A DNA stretch of 64,000 nt from Puccinia triticina (Eukaryota > Basidiomycota > Pucciniomycetes > Pucciniales > Pucciniaceae): NCBI RefSeq assembly GCF_026914185.1, contig NC_070566.1, positions 6,076,001 to 6,140,000 of the forward strand, written 5' to 3'. This document shows, one piece after another, positions 33,331-44,389 of this stretch; position 1 is the first letter of the stretch; each line of letters starts with the position of its first letter. Under the pieces are notes generated by a model that saw nothing but the letters and a program-made list of their open reading frames with translations, had not been told where the DNA came from and did no database searches. A program made the translations under genes and the position numbers.

Positions 33331-34241
33331 GCCAGCTCAAAGGAAAACAGTGGGCTGACATGTTTGCTGAAGCGATGTCACCGGAGAGTTCTGGGCCATT
33401 GAGGAACAGAAATCCGGCTGCTTAACCTGGGTTTCTTCGTTCTCGCTGCGTGTCTCCTCTTCCACTGCGCTTCTAATGTTTTCGTTCTGCATGTGTATTC
33501 TCCCGGGTGGGATGTTTTCTTTCTTAGCGATATGTTTGGACGCGATGCTGTGAGCTGCAGCCCCGAGGTGCCACGAGCGTATCCATGGCATCGCGGACAA
33601 GAGGCGGACCTGAGGCGACCAGACCGCTCCACATATCCGTCACTGGTGTTGCCGCGTGACAACGCGACTGGCCGCCAGCGGGCGCGCGCTCCGCAGGCCG
33701 GGATGTCCCCAAACAAACGAGTGTGTGGCGAGCCCGCGGGCCAACAAGAGACCCGCGGATATGGGCACATCGACACACACGGACGGGCCGGGTCCAGGGG
33801 CGCAGGTGTCCGTGTGAGCGACAGGTCAGGAGCATGTGCTGGAAGGAGCGCATAGTCCAAGCCGAAGCCTGCCTGGTTAGGGAAGCGAGCACGACCGCCG
33901 GATGCTTTGCTCAGGTGCATCCCGCCGCCCCCGCTGAAGGTGACGCTTGAGAAATAGCGGAAAGGGCACATGGAAGTAACGGCAACAATTTTAGAGTTTC
34001 TCAGGGGACGGGAATGGGACGTATGATGACTGGTGGTTTTTGTTAGTTTGCAAGGAAGCGGCGATGGGGGGGGGGGGGGGGAAGACTACACAACACGAAG
34101 ACTGACGAGAGGACGATACCGACATGACACGATTAAATAGGGCGGGAGAGGGTGGAGGTGGGGGAGACGACAAGAGGGGACAATAGTGAACAACAACAAC
34201 AAGGGATAGGGGAGGCTGTATACAAGGAGACAGGCGAGAGA
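33331..34241. other. 3' flank of the ECL1-like gene; no other gene seen
   Basis: Several frames are open because the DNA is GC-rich at 33560-33960, but no domain or consistent splice pattern is visible. A run of about 16 G lies at 34066-34081, in the probable 3' UTR of the minus-strand gene. Confidence 0.35.
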
Positions 34242-35654
34242 TTAGTGGAAGATGAAGAGTTTCTTCTTGCTCTGGACGACGACGGGAAACGGGTCGTCGA
34301 CGGCGCGGCCGGGCAGCCGGAAGTCGGCGCGGATATTGAGGGGGTTGGGGGCGGCGGGGGCGGGGCCGGTAGCGGGGAGGGAGGACTGGTGGAGGCGGAG
34401 CAGCTTGGAGAGCCGGATCTGGGCGAGGTCCATGGCGGGGTACTGGGGCTCGTCGGGAGAAAGGTGGTCCCAGGTCCAGGAGCGACAGGGGTTATCGGCG
34501 GCGGCCGCGGGGGGCCGAGGGCGCTGGTTCCTGGACGGCGCCGACGGGTGGGGAGCCTCGGCGGCGGCAGCGGGCGGCGAGAGGAGCCGGGGGCGGGCCC
34601 GACGGGAGGCGGGGCCGCTGGGCTGTCTGACCATCCCGGCGGCAGCGGGGCCGGCGTGGGGCGGCCAAGCGGGGGCGTCGAGGTCGTCGGCGAAGTCGGC
34701 CCAGGCCGCATGGGCGGCGCCGGGGCGGGGGCGGAAGAAGAGGCCGTAGTGGCGGAAGAGCGAGGTGGGTTTTCCGGCGCGGGCGTCGGGGGCGAACTCC
34801 ATGTCGTTGCGGCCGCCGGGCTGGCCGTTAAGGATGGTTGTTGTGGTCGCTGCGGGCCGGGCGGGGCCGGCAGGAGCGGCAGCAGCAGTGGGGAGGGCGT
34901 AGGTGGGCGCAGAGGCGGAGGGCGTGGGGACGACGCCGGCGGGGCCCACTTTCAGGGCCGAGGCTGCGCGGACGACGGTCGAGTGGGGCGAGCCGCGTTT
35001 CTGGGGCGAGTAGTGCGAGTGGTGCCGGCGTTGGTGGGGGCCGAGGGCCGGGCGATGGGGGAAGGTGGGCTCAATGAGGGGGGTGCCGTTAGGCGAGAGC
35101 AGGATGGGCACTCTGCGGGCGGGAGGGTCGGGGTCCTTGGGGGCCCCGGGACGCTGAAGGGCGAGCTTGGAGGTGGAGAGGCCGGGGAGCTCGTCGGAGC
35201 TGGGGGAGGAGGGCGGCTTGGGCGCAGGGGCGCCGGGGCGCCGGCCGAAGGAGACGGAGCGGCTCGAGGTCAGCTCGTCGGTCCCGCTGAGCGTGCTGTC
35301 GGACTCCGGCGGCTCCGGCGGCGAAGGCCGGCCGAGGAGCGCGGGCAGACAGGCGGCCAGCTGCTCGAACGCCGTCCGCCCGTTGAGCTCCTCCACTTCC
35401 CGACACGCATCCGAGCAGTACAGACTCCCCTTCGGCGCATACACCCCGCCCCGGCTCGTGTAGCGGGGCTGGGTCGGCGGAACCGTCCCCCGCTTCTGCA
35501 GCCCCGGCCGTGGCACCTGCTCTTCTTGCTCGGTTATCGCTCGCTCGCACACCGGACACCACCATAGATCCATGTCCATTTTTTTGCGGTCGTTGGGTTT
35601 TGAGGCCTGGTGTGTAATCAAATCAATCAGCTTGGTGTCGGCGTACATGCCCAT
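34242..35654 (-). CDS. ECL1-type zinc-binding (life-span regulator) protein
   Basis: About 470 aa. Near the N-terminus a pair of cysteine motifs, WWCPVCERAI and SLYCSDACRE, spaced by a proline-rich insert, matches the small zinc-binding ECL1 domain of fungal proteins. ECL1 proteins of fission yeast extend chronological life span and act in the nucleus. The rest is low-complexity Pro/Ala/Ser-rich. Two short conserved-looking blocks remain near the end: DHLSPDEPQYP and LAQIRLSKLLRLHQS. I chose the ATG at 35654 because TTCCTCAG directly before it looks like a 3' splice site, implying a 5' UTR or upstream exon; the frame is also open to an ATG at 35675. GC content is very high, which opens a long spurious frame on the other strand. 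Nothing is broken. Family call moderate. Confidence 0.6.
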   Translation of the reverse strand: MGMYADTKLIDLITHQASKPNDRKKMDMDLWWCPVCERAITEQEEQVPRPGLQKRGTVPPTQPRYTSRGGVYAPKGSLYCSDACREVEELNGRTAFEQLAACLPALLGRPSPPEPPESDSTLSGTDELTSSRSVSFGRRPGAPAPKPPSSPSSDELPGLSTSKLALQRPGAPKDPDPPARRVPILLSPNGTPLIEPTFPHRPALGPHQRRHHSHYSPQKRGSPHSTVVRAASALKVGPAGVVPTPSASAPTYALPTAAAAPAGPARPAATTTTILNGQPGGRNDMEFAPDARAGKPTSLFRHYGLFFRPRPGAAHAAWADFADDLDAPAWPPHAGPAAAGMVRQPSGPASRRARPRLLSPPAAAAEAPHPSAPSRNQRPRPPAAAADNPCRSWTWDHLSPDEPQYPAMDLAQIRLSKLLRLHQSSLPATGPAPAAPNPLNIRADFRLPGRAVDDPFPVVVQSKKKLFIFH

Positions 35655-35675
35655 CTGAGGAAGAGTAAGACGCAC

Positions 35676-36700
35676 CCAAACTTAAAACAATCGAGATTGG
35701 AGCGCCGAGTGATGCGCGGAGATAGGGATACGAAGATCGGAGAAGATTGATTTTTTTGTGATAAGGATAACTTCTAATTCCGTCCTTGAGTGGAGAACTG
35801 GATGCGGTTCTTTTTTGTTTTGACTGTGGGTGGCGTATGAAGGCGAGATAACACAGCTTGATGGAGAAAAGACGAAGACGATAAATATTCCGAACAGCAA
35901 GCCAGATGCGGGGGAAGTGGGATGAGGGTGAGAGATTAGGTTGTTTATATGTGTTGGTAGGTCGATAAGTGGTGGAGCCAGGCGAGGTATTATTTATGAA
36001 GAGTCGACCAAGCGAAACTGCACATAGACGGTCCTTCTCTTCTTTTTTTTTTTTTTTTGTGGAGAGGGGGTAGCTCGGTTATAATCAAGGCCGGGCTAGG
36101 ACGAGGGCTGAGAGGAGAGGGTTGAGGCTGATTTTGGAGCGTCAAAAAGGAATGTGGTTTGAATGCTGACAGGGGATAGGAGGGGTGAAGAGTGGGGGGG
36201 GGGGGGGGGGGGGGTGGGGCGGAATGGTGAAGATGGGAGGCACTGGCTGGCTGGGGAAGATGAAGTGGATATGGCAGTGGGCTGAGCTATTCGAGCGAGG
36301 ACTGACTAAATATGAAGAGCTTTCCGCCTAAAATGGTTGGCTGGGCGAGGAAAGCCCAAAGCAGCAGCAGCAGCAGGGGCAGCAGCGGGCGAGCAGAAAG
36401 GAGATACAAATCGGGACGGCCTGGTGAGGCGGAAGGCTGGGGAGCGAGGATTGCAGGCAGGCTAATATGTGTCGGCTTTCCTGCGGCTGGGGCCCTGGGC
36501 CTGGGCTCCTGTCGAGGCTGGCGGACGGGGGGCGTGGAGCTGAGCGTCTGTCCTACAAAAGCGCTGGGATGTGAGCAGTGTGTGTATGTACTCCACCTGA
36601 TAGGGCCACAGCTGCCGATCGTGGAGCCCACATACCTTAGCCTAGGCCGAATGGGCGTCTTGAGTCATTATAAAGGGCGTGTCTTTCAGACGTCTCTCGT
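35676..36700. promoter_or_regulatory. Upstream region of the ECL1-like gene
   Basis: A long purine-rich upstream region, with a run of T at 36041-36058 and a run of about 20 G at 36197-36216. Short open frames have no support. It probably holds the promoter and a long 5' UTR. Such poly-G tracts could form quadruplex DNA; that is inference. Confidence 0.35.
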
Positions 36701-39389
36701 GCGGTTCAAAGGCTCAGAAGGGTGAGAATCAGGGCTGGCCGCGGTGCTCGGGACTGCAGCGTGGCCGGTGGGGTGAAGGGGAAGCGGGTCTTCGGACTCG
36801 CAAGAAGAGCTCTCTTTGTTCTTTCTTCTTATGTATTTGTTTTTCTTTTGTTCTCGACACTATCGATCCCGAGAGCCTGTGACGAGACAGGCGGATGGCG
36901 AGGATCGAGTGAGCGTCTGGCTGGGGATAATTGGAGCGTGTATTTGAAATGGGGGCAGCTTGAGAGAAGATTGTTGGGTGGTAGTTAATTAGATAAGGGA
37001 GCTTAAGTATGAGGCCGGGGGGAGGTTAATCAAGCGTTGTGGGGGTATTAGTTGGTAGGAGTGGCTGCTTCGCCGAGAGAGCCGGTCCGTGCCCAGCAAC
37101 ACCCAAGAGAGAAAGGAAAGCCACGAGGGAGAGGGGACAGCCGTCTTCCGTTCAGGCCTCTCTGGCTTTTCTCCTCTCTCTGCCAGCCGGCTCGCCAACA
37201 CCAGCCGCCTGTGAGCCGAGGCTGGGAGGGGGGATCCTCAGCTGAGCGGATCGAGGGAGCCCTGGGCTCGCCACACCGAGCCTCTCGCCCCACCCAGCAC
37301 ACCTGCGCCTCAGCGAAACAGGCCTGCGCGATGGCCCGATCAGACCCAGCCTCCGCCGGAAAGTTTGCCCAGAATCTCTTGGCAGGATCCTCCACCCTTT
37401 CGGATCGACTCGCCCAGACGGCGTCGATCAGATGCCCTCGCTGGTCAGCTGGACCTCCGCTGCGGCTCGACGCCCATCGGGGCTCCCACTGCGCCTCAAA
37501 ACCACTCATCAACGACATTTATATCAGATGAGAATGGGCCGAAGGCCTGGGAACCATCTCCAGCCTGTGAAAATCTCCGGCATATGTAAACGCACTCAAG
37601 GCGGGGGTTTTGTTTCCACGGCCGGCACGATAACCATCCCATCACATATTAGGGCTCAGGTTGGAGAAGGCTGATCGGCTTCCAGCTCGGGAAACAGCAG
37701 AGGGCAGGCAAGCAGGGCTCGCCCATGTGCTCGGCAGAAAATCCCCGCTCAATTTGAACACATCAGAGGAAACGACTGCAACTGTGACCAAACTCAACAG
37801 CGTTATCGGGCGCGTGAGGACATCTGCTGGAGCACTGCAGGCCCATTTGGAATCTGTTCTGGGGGATGCCATTTTGGGGGTGGGTGAGCGGGGGAACTGC
37901 CCCGTTCAGATTACAATGAGTGACTCTGATCAACAGGAAGGGTGGGTGAGAGGGGAGCAAGGAAAAACAAAGATGCATCCTCTCAGCTTTCCCTTGGAGT
38001 CAGGGGATGGGGCTGTATATCAAGGCTCCTCAAAGTCAAAACATAAGCACTTATCATGCTCTGGCGGACTGCCATATATGTAACCCTACTGTGCAGGCTA
38101 CCTATACCCATATTTATTGGGGCAGGTCAAGTCCAGCTGATCTGCAAGATCAGCAGACAACGTTTGTCAAAACACTGTTGTGCTTCTGCATTTCTGGGGA
38201 AGTGTTCAGATCTTGTGGGCTGCTATGCACCCTTTAGAAGCAAGACCTGTGCTGAGAAGAAGCATGGTATCCTACAAGATAAGCATCTGGCCAGAGGACC
38301 TCTCAGTGCCATTGGCCTCGGAGTCTGTTGCAGAGCTTCCTCAACTTCTAGTACATATAAATAGCAAGAGTTACAAGTCAAAGATGTATGATACCATCCC
38401 ACAAAACTGTGTTGGGAATGAATTCCCTGGTCATCAGGCTGAAGACTGGATCATGGCTGTCCAACCCACGCAATTTGAGTTGATACATGGAATAAATTTC
38501 CCTTGGAAGAAGAAAGGCACACTAGCTGTGCAGTGTGCGTTTCCACAGCCCCTCATGCAGAACCAGATCTGCAGCCCCTGTCTGGGGCGGCATTCCTCTG
38601 CAAAAATGAAGGGTTTGAGGCTGTCAATTAAGAGCTGCAGGGGCTGCAGATTTGACAGCAAGTTCCTCCAATGGAGGGCTTCCCTTGGCATTTAGAGACC
38701 AGAACCACAAACAGCACACATGAGAGCAACAAACTACGTCAGGCTTAGGAAAAAAAAATCCTTTATCCTGAACATCAAGATTTTGGTGGCATGAATTGAG
38801 ATCTGGGAGGCTCCCAGACTCGACAGGAAGTCCTCCAATGCCTCACAGAATCAAATCTTTCATTTCACACAGATCAGGCTCAGCAACTCAGTGGAAGACT
38901 TCCTGCTGGTTTTTGCTGAGAGACTTTAGGGAGGTCATCAGGGACAAGTCTGTCCCTGTCCCTGCTGACAGTGGAAGACTACTCAAGAAATCTGGGCCCC
39001 TTGCAGATGTTGATTCCAACCAAAGATTTTTGTTTAGGGATATGTTGTAGTCTCAGTCTGTCCCCCGTTCAGCGCGGGAGGCCTCCCGCAGGAGGGGTGC
39101 AGGTCCCCGATCAAGACCTGACCATACATTCTGACTCCACCTCCATTTTGAAAAGCCCAATTTCCCGAACGATGCGAGCGCTCCATCTCCCGCAAGCGCC
39201 CGGATTGATACACCCAAAGTGGAAGCTCTGTTGGAAATCCACTTCCTTCGTGTCTCAGGTCAGCTGATAGTCTTTCCCTCTGATTCTGAAAAAAGGGAAT
39301 GTACTGTCTTTAAATTAAGATTTCAATGATGATGATGATGATGGTGGTGGTGGTTGGAATTTGGATACTGGTTGCGATTCGATATAAGG
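36701..39389. other. About 2.7 kb with no supported gene
   Basis: 36700-37530 is GC-rich with overlapping chance frames. 38180-38695 holds a 171-codon open frame that I do not recognise and that has no signal peptide or domain. Near 39060-39110 there is a GGAGGCCTCCCGCAGGAGG palindrome. At 39326-39352 a GAT/GGT triplet run occurs. The region from 39130 could contain the mitochondrial leader exon of the next gene, but I could not join it. Confidence 0.35.
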
Positions 39390-39396
39390 AAAGACA

Positions 39397-40256
39397 GATT
39401 AAGAAGTTTTTCGACAAGTCCAATCAACGGGTCACCATGCGGAAAATGAAGGCTTGTCTTGCGAACAATCCGAAGGCTTGATGGTTGCAATCAAACAAGC
39501 TATCAATGAATCTATGAAAAACTTGATCACTGGATTGGCCACTTGAAGTGAAACAGAGAAGGTATCCATTCCCCCCCGGGTTTTCTTTTTCTCACAGGAA
39601 TTTCGCAAAAATAAAACCCATATAACTGATCCGTGGCTCTTCTGCATTGTAGCAACAAAGCACCCAACGCGTCGATTTCGCCAAGCTGAAATCCGAGATC
39701 CTACAAGTCGAAAAACAGGACTATGCGTTATTGAAATCGGAGAACGAAAGACTGATCAGTGAACTAGAGAAGCTCAAGCAACGCTCACGGGAAGAAACTG
39801 TCAATAATTTCCCCCTGATCCTATCCCAAGAACCTCATGACCGACTGACATATGACTTGCGTTGTTGGTTTATTCTTTGGATGGGAACTATAACAAAAGA
39901 CTCGGACTCAAGCTTCAGTGCAACTGGATTTGAATCTAGAAAAGGGCCGGATTCGAGATGAATTAGGCGTCCGAGAACTGAAGCTCAGAGAAGTAGACAC
40001 ACGAATCGAAGGCGAGATCGGTAACCTTCGTACGACGATGGAAAGCGCGAAATTCAACATGTTTGTTACCCGTTCCCATACAAACACCGGATCAAAGCAA
40101 GTACGTACACGGCTAAACATCATTTTTTGCTGCATTTTTTTCTGGGACAGATTGCAGTATGTCGTGGTGACCGTCGCTTCCGGGGGCGCTTTGCTAATAG
40201 CTTACATTCGCATGTCAGTGCCTTCCCTGGCCATCTTCCCCGTGTCCAGACCCTGA
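39397..40256 (+). pseudogene. MCUR1/FMP32-like (DUF1640) mitochondrial coiled-coil protein, one stop
   Basis: The family is an inner mitochondrial membrane coiled-coil protein (CCDC90/MCUR1; yeast FMP32) tied to respiratory assembly and calcium uptake. Frame-consistent exons are ...39561, 39653-39799, 39900-40060 and 40151-40256. Landmarks in order are ENEGLSCEQSEGLMVAIKQA and NESMKNLITGLAT, the coiled coil VDFAKLKSEI...LISELEKLKQ, the family signature ASVQLDLNLEKGRIRDEL, then EVDTRIEGEIGNLRT and the C-terminal membrane helix LQYVVVTVASGGALLIAYIRM split over the last junction. A TGA at 39544-39546 interrupts the first block where Arg (CGA) is usual, so a C-to-T change is likely. The N-terminal targeting exon was not found. 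It is either a recent pseudogene or a gene with a base error. Confidence 0.65.
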
Positions 40257-40680
40257 CGTTCCCTTGATCTCATTCTGGCACTCAAAGCTTTCGGTAGTTG
40301 GTATTGCGTCTGCCAATCAAGCCCAGACCAAGAAGCGTCGAGACCATATATTGCCATATTTTGAATCCCTTTGTGTCACATGGCGGTTCATTGTGCACAT
40401 CATATGGGCCTGTGGTGGTGGTAGTATCACATGGCTCTTCACGATTGTCAGCGGGTTGTGTAAATGCACAAGAATTCTGCTACTGTATACTCAATCTTTC
40501 TGCTGGACTGTACAATTAATACATAGACGAATAGCGTTTGCACTTAGAACCAGGCACATGTTCTGGTAAGTATGAATGCCCCAAAACAATGTCTTCCAAG
40601 AAACACAAGGGAAAATGCCACCAAAGAAGACCAATGTTCTCACAGAACAAAACAAGAGGGGAACGAAGCAGGATGATAAT
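40257..40680. other. Intergenic between convergent genes
   Basis: The 3' regions of the MCUR1-like gene (+) and RPC4 (-) meet here. No gene or repeat is recognised. Confidence 0.4.
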
Positions 40681-42355
40681 TTAAGAGGTAGGAGCAAGGG
40701 CTTGTTCGCGTTTCAGAAGCGTAGAAACATCAGGAACGACGATGAATTTGTCCTGAGTCGATCCCAGGACGAACATAGCGCGTAATTGAGAGTCTGGCTT
40801 CGGATCGATGACTGCGATCTCTTGATGGAAAGTAGGCTTAGCACCTGGAAGAACCTATATATCCGCCGCACCCAAAAAAAACGTAAGTAAAAAAAGGATA
40901 GGGCGAAGGAGAGAAGAGGATTTCATACATCGTAGGCGACATTGGCAATGATCATCTGGACCCGACCTGATCTCCGAATAACCAATTCACCGATCTGGCC
41001 CTGCACAGAATCATCGCCGGTTTCCGACGGCGGCACGCCCATGATCTCAGTCCTTTTCCCGCCTTTTCCCCAGCCCAGCCAATCGTCGAGCCCGGGCTTC
41101 TTCTTTTTCTTGACCATCCTCGGGCCCGGCGCGGCTGCCTTCTGCGGCTCTGCCGGCGGTTCCTCTCCGATCACGTCGTTGCTAGGGTCCCGGAATTGCG
41201 GGAAGTGGCGCGGGAATTGGAAGACGTAGTATGTCGCTGCCGCTTCCCCGTTGCTGCTCGCCGCCTCTGCTCGACTCGTCGATGTGGGCTCCTATGCACA
41301 ACATACATTAAAATCATCTTCCCTGAACAAAGAGTCTCCAAAATATAAACAAAAAGAAAACCCACTGGATTCGGGGCTTTCTTGATGGCCGGTTGCCTCT
41401 GAGTGAATTGTTTGCCAACGTTCGAGATTTCTTCGAGTTGTTCTTTCTTTAATTTGACGTCCCGTTTCTGATTTTCATCTTGATCGTTTAGATGCTCATC
41501 TTTCAGGGGGACACTAGAGTCAGAAACAGTGGTGGTCGTGGTAGATTCGCGGATGGGGAGGGAGGAGGGTTTAGAATCATTGGGGAGATCGGTGTTTTCT
41601 TTCTTGAGTTTGGTTTGAGCCAGCTTGAGCAGTTTCTCGTTGCGGGCCTGGACGAGTCTTTCGCGTTCGGCGACCCGTTTGGGGTCCCAAGGCAAGCTGA
41701 GCGGGGCCATGGAGTGTTCGAGAGTGATGTCGTTAAGGTCGGCGACCTTGGAGCGACCGTCGTCGTCGGCGAAGTTGTCGTCAGGGCCATCGGAGCCGCC
41801 CTCGTCGATGTCCGAGTAAAGCTCGAGGGCCTCGCCCGGCCGGCCCTCCCAGGGCGTCGTGGTCCCGCTGGTAGCCGTCCTACTGCGCTCATCCGTCGGC
41901 ATGATCGAGTTGTCGATCCGCCGCATCCCACTCCGACTCGGCCCTTGCACCGTCCGCCGGGTACTCGCCTCCGCAGGACCCATCGCGAACGCCCCACTCG
42001 CCGTCATCACGATCTCCGCCCGTCCGCGACCGCCCCGATCGCCACCCCCTCTCCCTCGTCCCCTCCCTCGTCCACCAGCCCCACCCGCCGTCCTGCCCGA
42101 ATCTTCCTCTTCTGCATCCGGCTCTACCTTGGCTACCCGCTTCACCATCCGCGGCTTGAATTTCGACGCCGCTGGCTTCGCTCCCTCTCCAGATGGACCT
42201 GCAGCCCGGTTGGCCGAAGTGGCCGTCCCCGGCTGGCTTTCGTTCACTGATATGTCGGTCAGTTGGTTCAAGATTGGATCCAACACTGCCTCTTTCTCTT
42301 CGACCGGCTCTCTTGCTCTTCCGCGTCCCCTTCCTCTGGAGCCTCGAGGTGGCAT
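40681..42355 (-). CDS. RPC53: RNA polymerase III subunit RPC4 (POLR3D/Rpc53)
   Basis: A nuclear subunit of the Pol III TFIIF-like subcomplex that helps start and end transcription of tRNA and 5S genes. Exons are 42355-41366, 41291-40929 and 40854-40681, all phase 0 and GT-AG, giving 508 aa. The N-terminus is RG-rich (PPRGSRGRGRGR, and another RGRGRGRGGGDRGG stretch), then comes an acidic linker. The C-terminal RPC4 domain has VFQFPRHFPQF, GQIGELVIRRSGRVQMII, and the last beta strands RAMFVLGSTQDKFIVVPD ending in DVSTLLKRE. This order and length match fungal Rpc53. It is head to head with NIP7, with 358 bp between the start codons. No lesion is seen. Confidence 0.88.
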
Positions 42356-42713
42356 CTTGTTTTACTGATATCCTTTAATTACAGCCGAGTTTGTTCTGGA
42401 ACTGGGTGAGATGATTTGTCCAAGCTTTCTTCAACGATAAGGTGGGATCGATTCGTGTGTCTTCGGCTTCCAGTTTTCTTATTTCCTTCTGGTAGCCTCG
42501 GTATTCTTATCGGTGTTTCTTGAGGGATGTGCTGACTGAGGTCCAAATTTCCAAGGGTAGGGTGTGGCTGAATGCGATCGCCCTCGATCGCCAGTGAGTG
42601 TGGGCTATTTGCATATGCAAAGTGAGTGGGATATGCAATATGCACTATCCCACCTCGAGCCTCACTGGCCCAGCTGGCCCAGCCAAGGACAGCCCCGAGC
42701 CACGCAGGACAGG
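42356..42713. promoter_or_regulatory. Bidirectional promoter, RPC4 and NIP7
   Basis: 358 bp between two divergent start codons. It has a repeated ATATGCA motif (GCATATGCAAAGTG, GGATATGCAATATGCAC) and a CGATCGCC palindromic pair (GCGATCGCCCTCGATCGCC). Both genes serve ribosome and Pol III output, so shared control is plausible but inferred. Confidence 0.5.
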
Positions 42714-43800
42714 ATGAGGCCATTAACTGATGTATGTATGTTTCCTATTATTCTCAGCCCATCTCCCAAGAAACCCTTCCTGACATCCATCTGCTTCTTT
42801 CCAACCTTCCCACTAAACCCTCACAAGGCGGAGATCAAAGTAAGCACTTGCTCAAGAAACTTACCGCCCTACACAATCGCTTATTCTTCTTTCTTGGCAG
42901 ACTTTGTTCTCCAAACTGAACAACTATGTCGGCAAGAATTTGGTCCATCTTATCAATCGCGAAGACGAGGAGTTCTGTTTCCGGTTCCATCGCGATCGAG
43001 GTAACTCGTCAACTATCTCCACCACTGGAAAGCACCAAATTAATTCTTTAAATTTCATCGGGGGGATCACTCTTGCGCGTTTCTAGTTTTTTACGTCTCT
43101 GAAAATTTGATGAAATCGGCTACTTCAATTTCAACCGACAAACTCATCTCACTCGGCGTTTGTTTGGGCAAGTTTTCGAAGACCGGCAAGTTCAAATTAC
43201 ACATCACTTCCTTGGATATCATCTCCAAATACGCTCAATACAAGGTACTTTTCCCCCTTGATCACAAGCTTAGCCAAAAAAAAACACTCAAGACTTTTCA
43301 TCTTCTTCTAAAAATCAATGTTTACCGATCTTCAACGGGACAATGTACGAACCTCAACTCGAAAAACGGACGAACGAATCGATGTGTGTTTGTGTGTGAA
43401 AGGTGTGGATTAAGCCGAATGGAGAGATGCCATTTCTGTACGGAAACCATGTGGTCAAGGCACACTTAGGACGAATAACAGAAGACACGCCGGAGCACCA
43501 AGGGGTGGTGATATTTTCGATGAACGACATTCCACTAGTCTGTCTCCCCAGCTGTCCTATGTCGTTGAATAGATGCTGATGATGAGGGAAATGGTCATGC
43601 TGGTGTAGGGATTTGGAGTGACTGCTCGGAGTACAACAGATACGAAGAAACTCGACCCCACCTCCATTCTCGTCTATCATCAAGCCGACGTCGGCGAATA
43701 CCTGCGAGACGAAGTAGGTCCCTCATTCCCTTGCCTGCCAATTTCCCATACCTTTCTGACTCTCTTACACCTTCTTTTCCCCCAGGAAACCCTGTTCTAG
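42714..43800 (+). CDS. NIP7: NIP7, 60S ribosome biogenesis factor
   Basis: A nucleolar protein needed for 27S pre-rRNA processing and 60S assembly; it binds RNA through a PUA domain. Exons are 42714-42731, 42828-42839, 42901-43000, 43087-43244, 43403-43537, 43609-43713 and 43786-43800, all GT-AG, for 180 aa, the usual family length. It reads MRPLTD, then a 12-nt microexon AEIK, then [17 protein letters not shown]. Later blocks are [38 protein letters not shown], the PUA signature [35 protein letters not shown] and [18 protein letters not shown]. No stop or frameshift is seen. Divergent from RPC4. Confidence 0.92.
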
Positions 43801-44389
43801 AACTACCTCTCTGTCGTGCTCCATATCAATACTTTTTATATCAACACTATTCATCAAAAGAACGAAATCCAAACTCTGTACTATTCTCTCTTTCTCATTT
43901 AATCCTCATTTTTCGAGATTTTCGATCAGATTAGGTTCATATATCATTCTTGCTTCTTTACGGAACTACTGGGTGTTTTTCAGCAACTCTTGACGAACAA
44001 AAAGAGACCTCGCTGAGGTTGGAATGTCAGTTGCCTGCTCAGATGTCGGATGTCGTATGCACACCGTTGTACTGTTGACTGGTCTGCAGTGAGCTGGGGG
44101 CACATAGCCCTTGGGGTGAGAATAGGTACAAGACAGAAAAAATGACAGCAAGCGAGAGTAGACATGGTCTTGGAGAATACATAGCATATTGCTGGACATT
44201 CGTGCAGAATCGGATCTTGGGTTTGAGGGGGACTGGTGGCGGGAGAAGTTGAACTTGATGGATGAAAAGTTCGGGGAGAGGGCTTATGTAAGCAGGGTCC
44301 GAGTGATGCTGGGAGCGAGAAAGTAGGAAAAGTCCAAGAACGACAAACAAACAAACGAACGAACGAAGCCGACATCAAGAAGAAGAAAG
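43801..44389. other. Intergenic, upstream of capping protein
   Basis: No gene seen. The last 50 bp before 44390 are an AACAAACGAACGAACGAAG-type run in the 5' UTR of the capping protein gene. Confidence 0.4.

Noticed and set aside
33378..33971. 197-codon minus frame
   Set aside because: Opened by GC content only; no domain, no splice logic, and overlaps other equal frames.
34152..35567. 471-codon plus-strand open frame
   Set aside because: It is the GC-rich shadow of the ECL1-like gene on the minus strand; Gly/Arg-rich with no domain.
37052..37531. 159-codon plus and 156-codon minus frames over the same DNA
   Set aside because: Both strands are open, which is typical of GC-rich non-coding DNA; neither has recognisable motifs.
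38180..38695. 171-codon plus frame as a gene
   Set aside because: No domain, signal peptide or conserved motif, and no neighbouring exon; left as unannotated.
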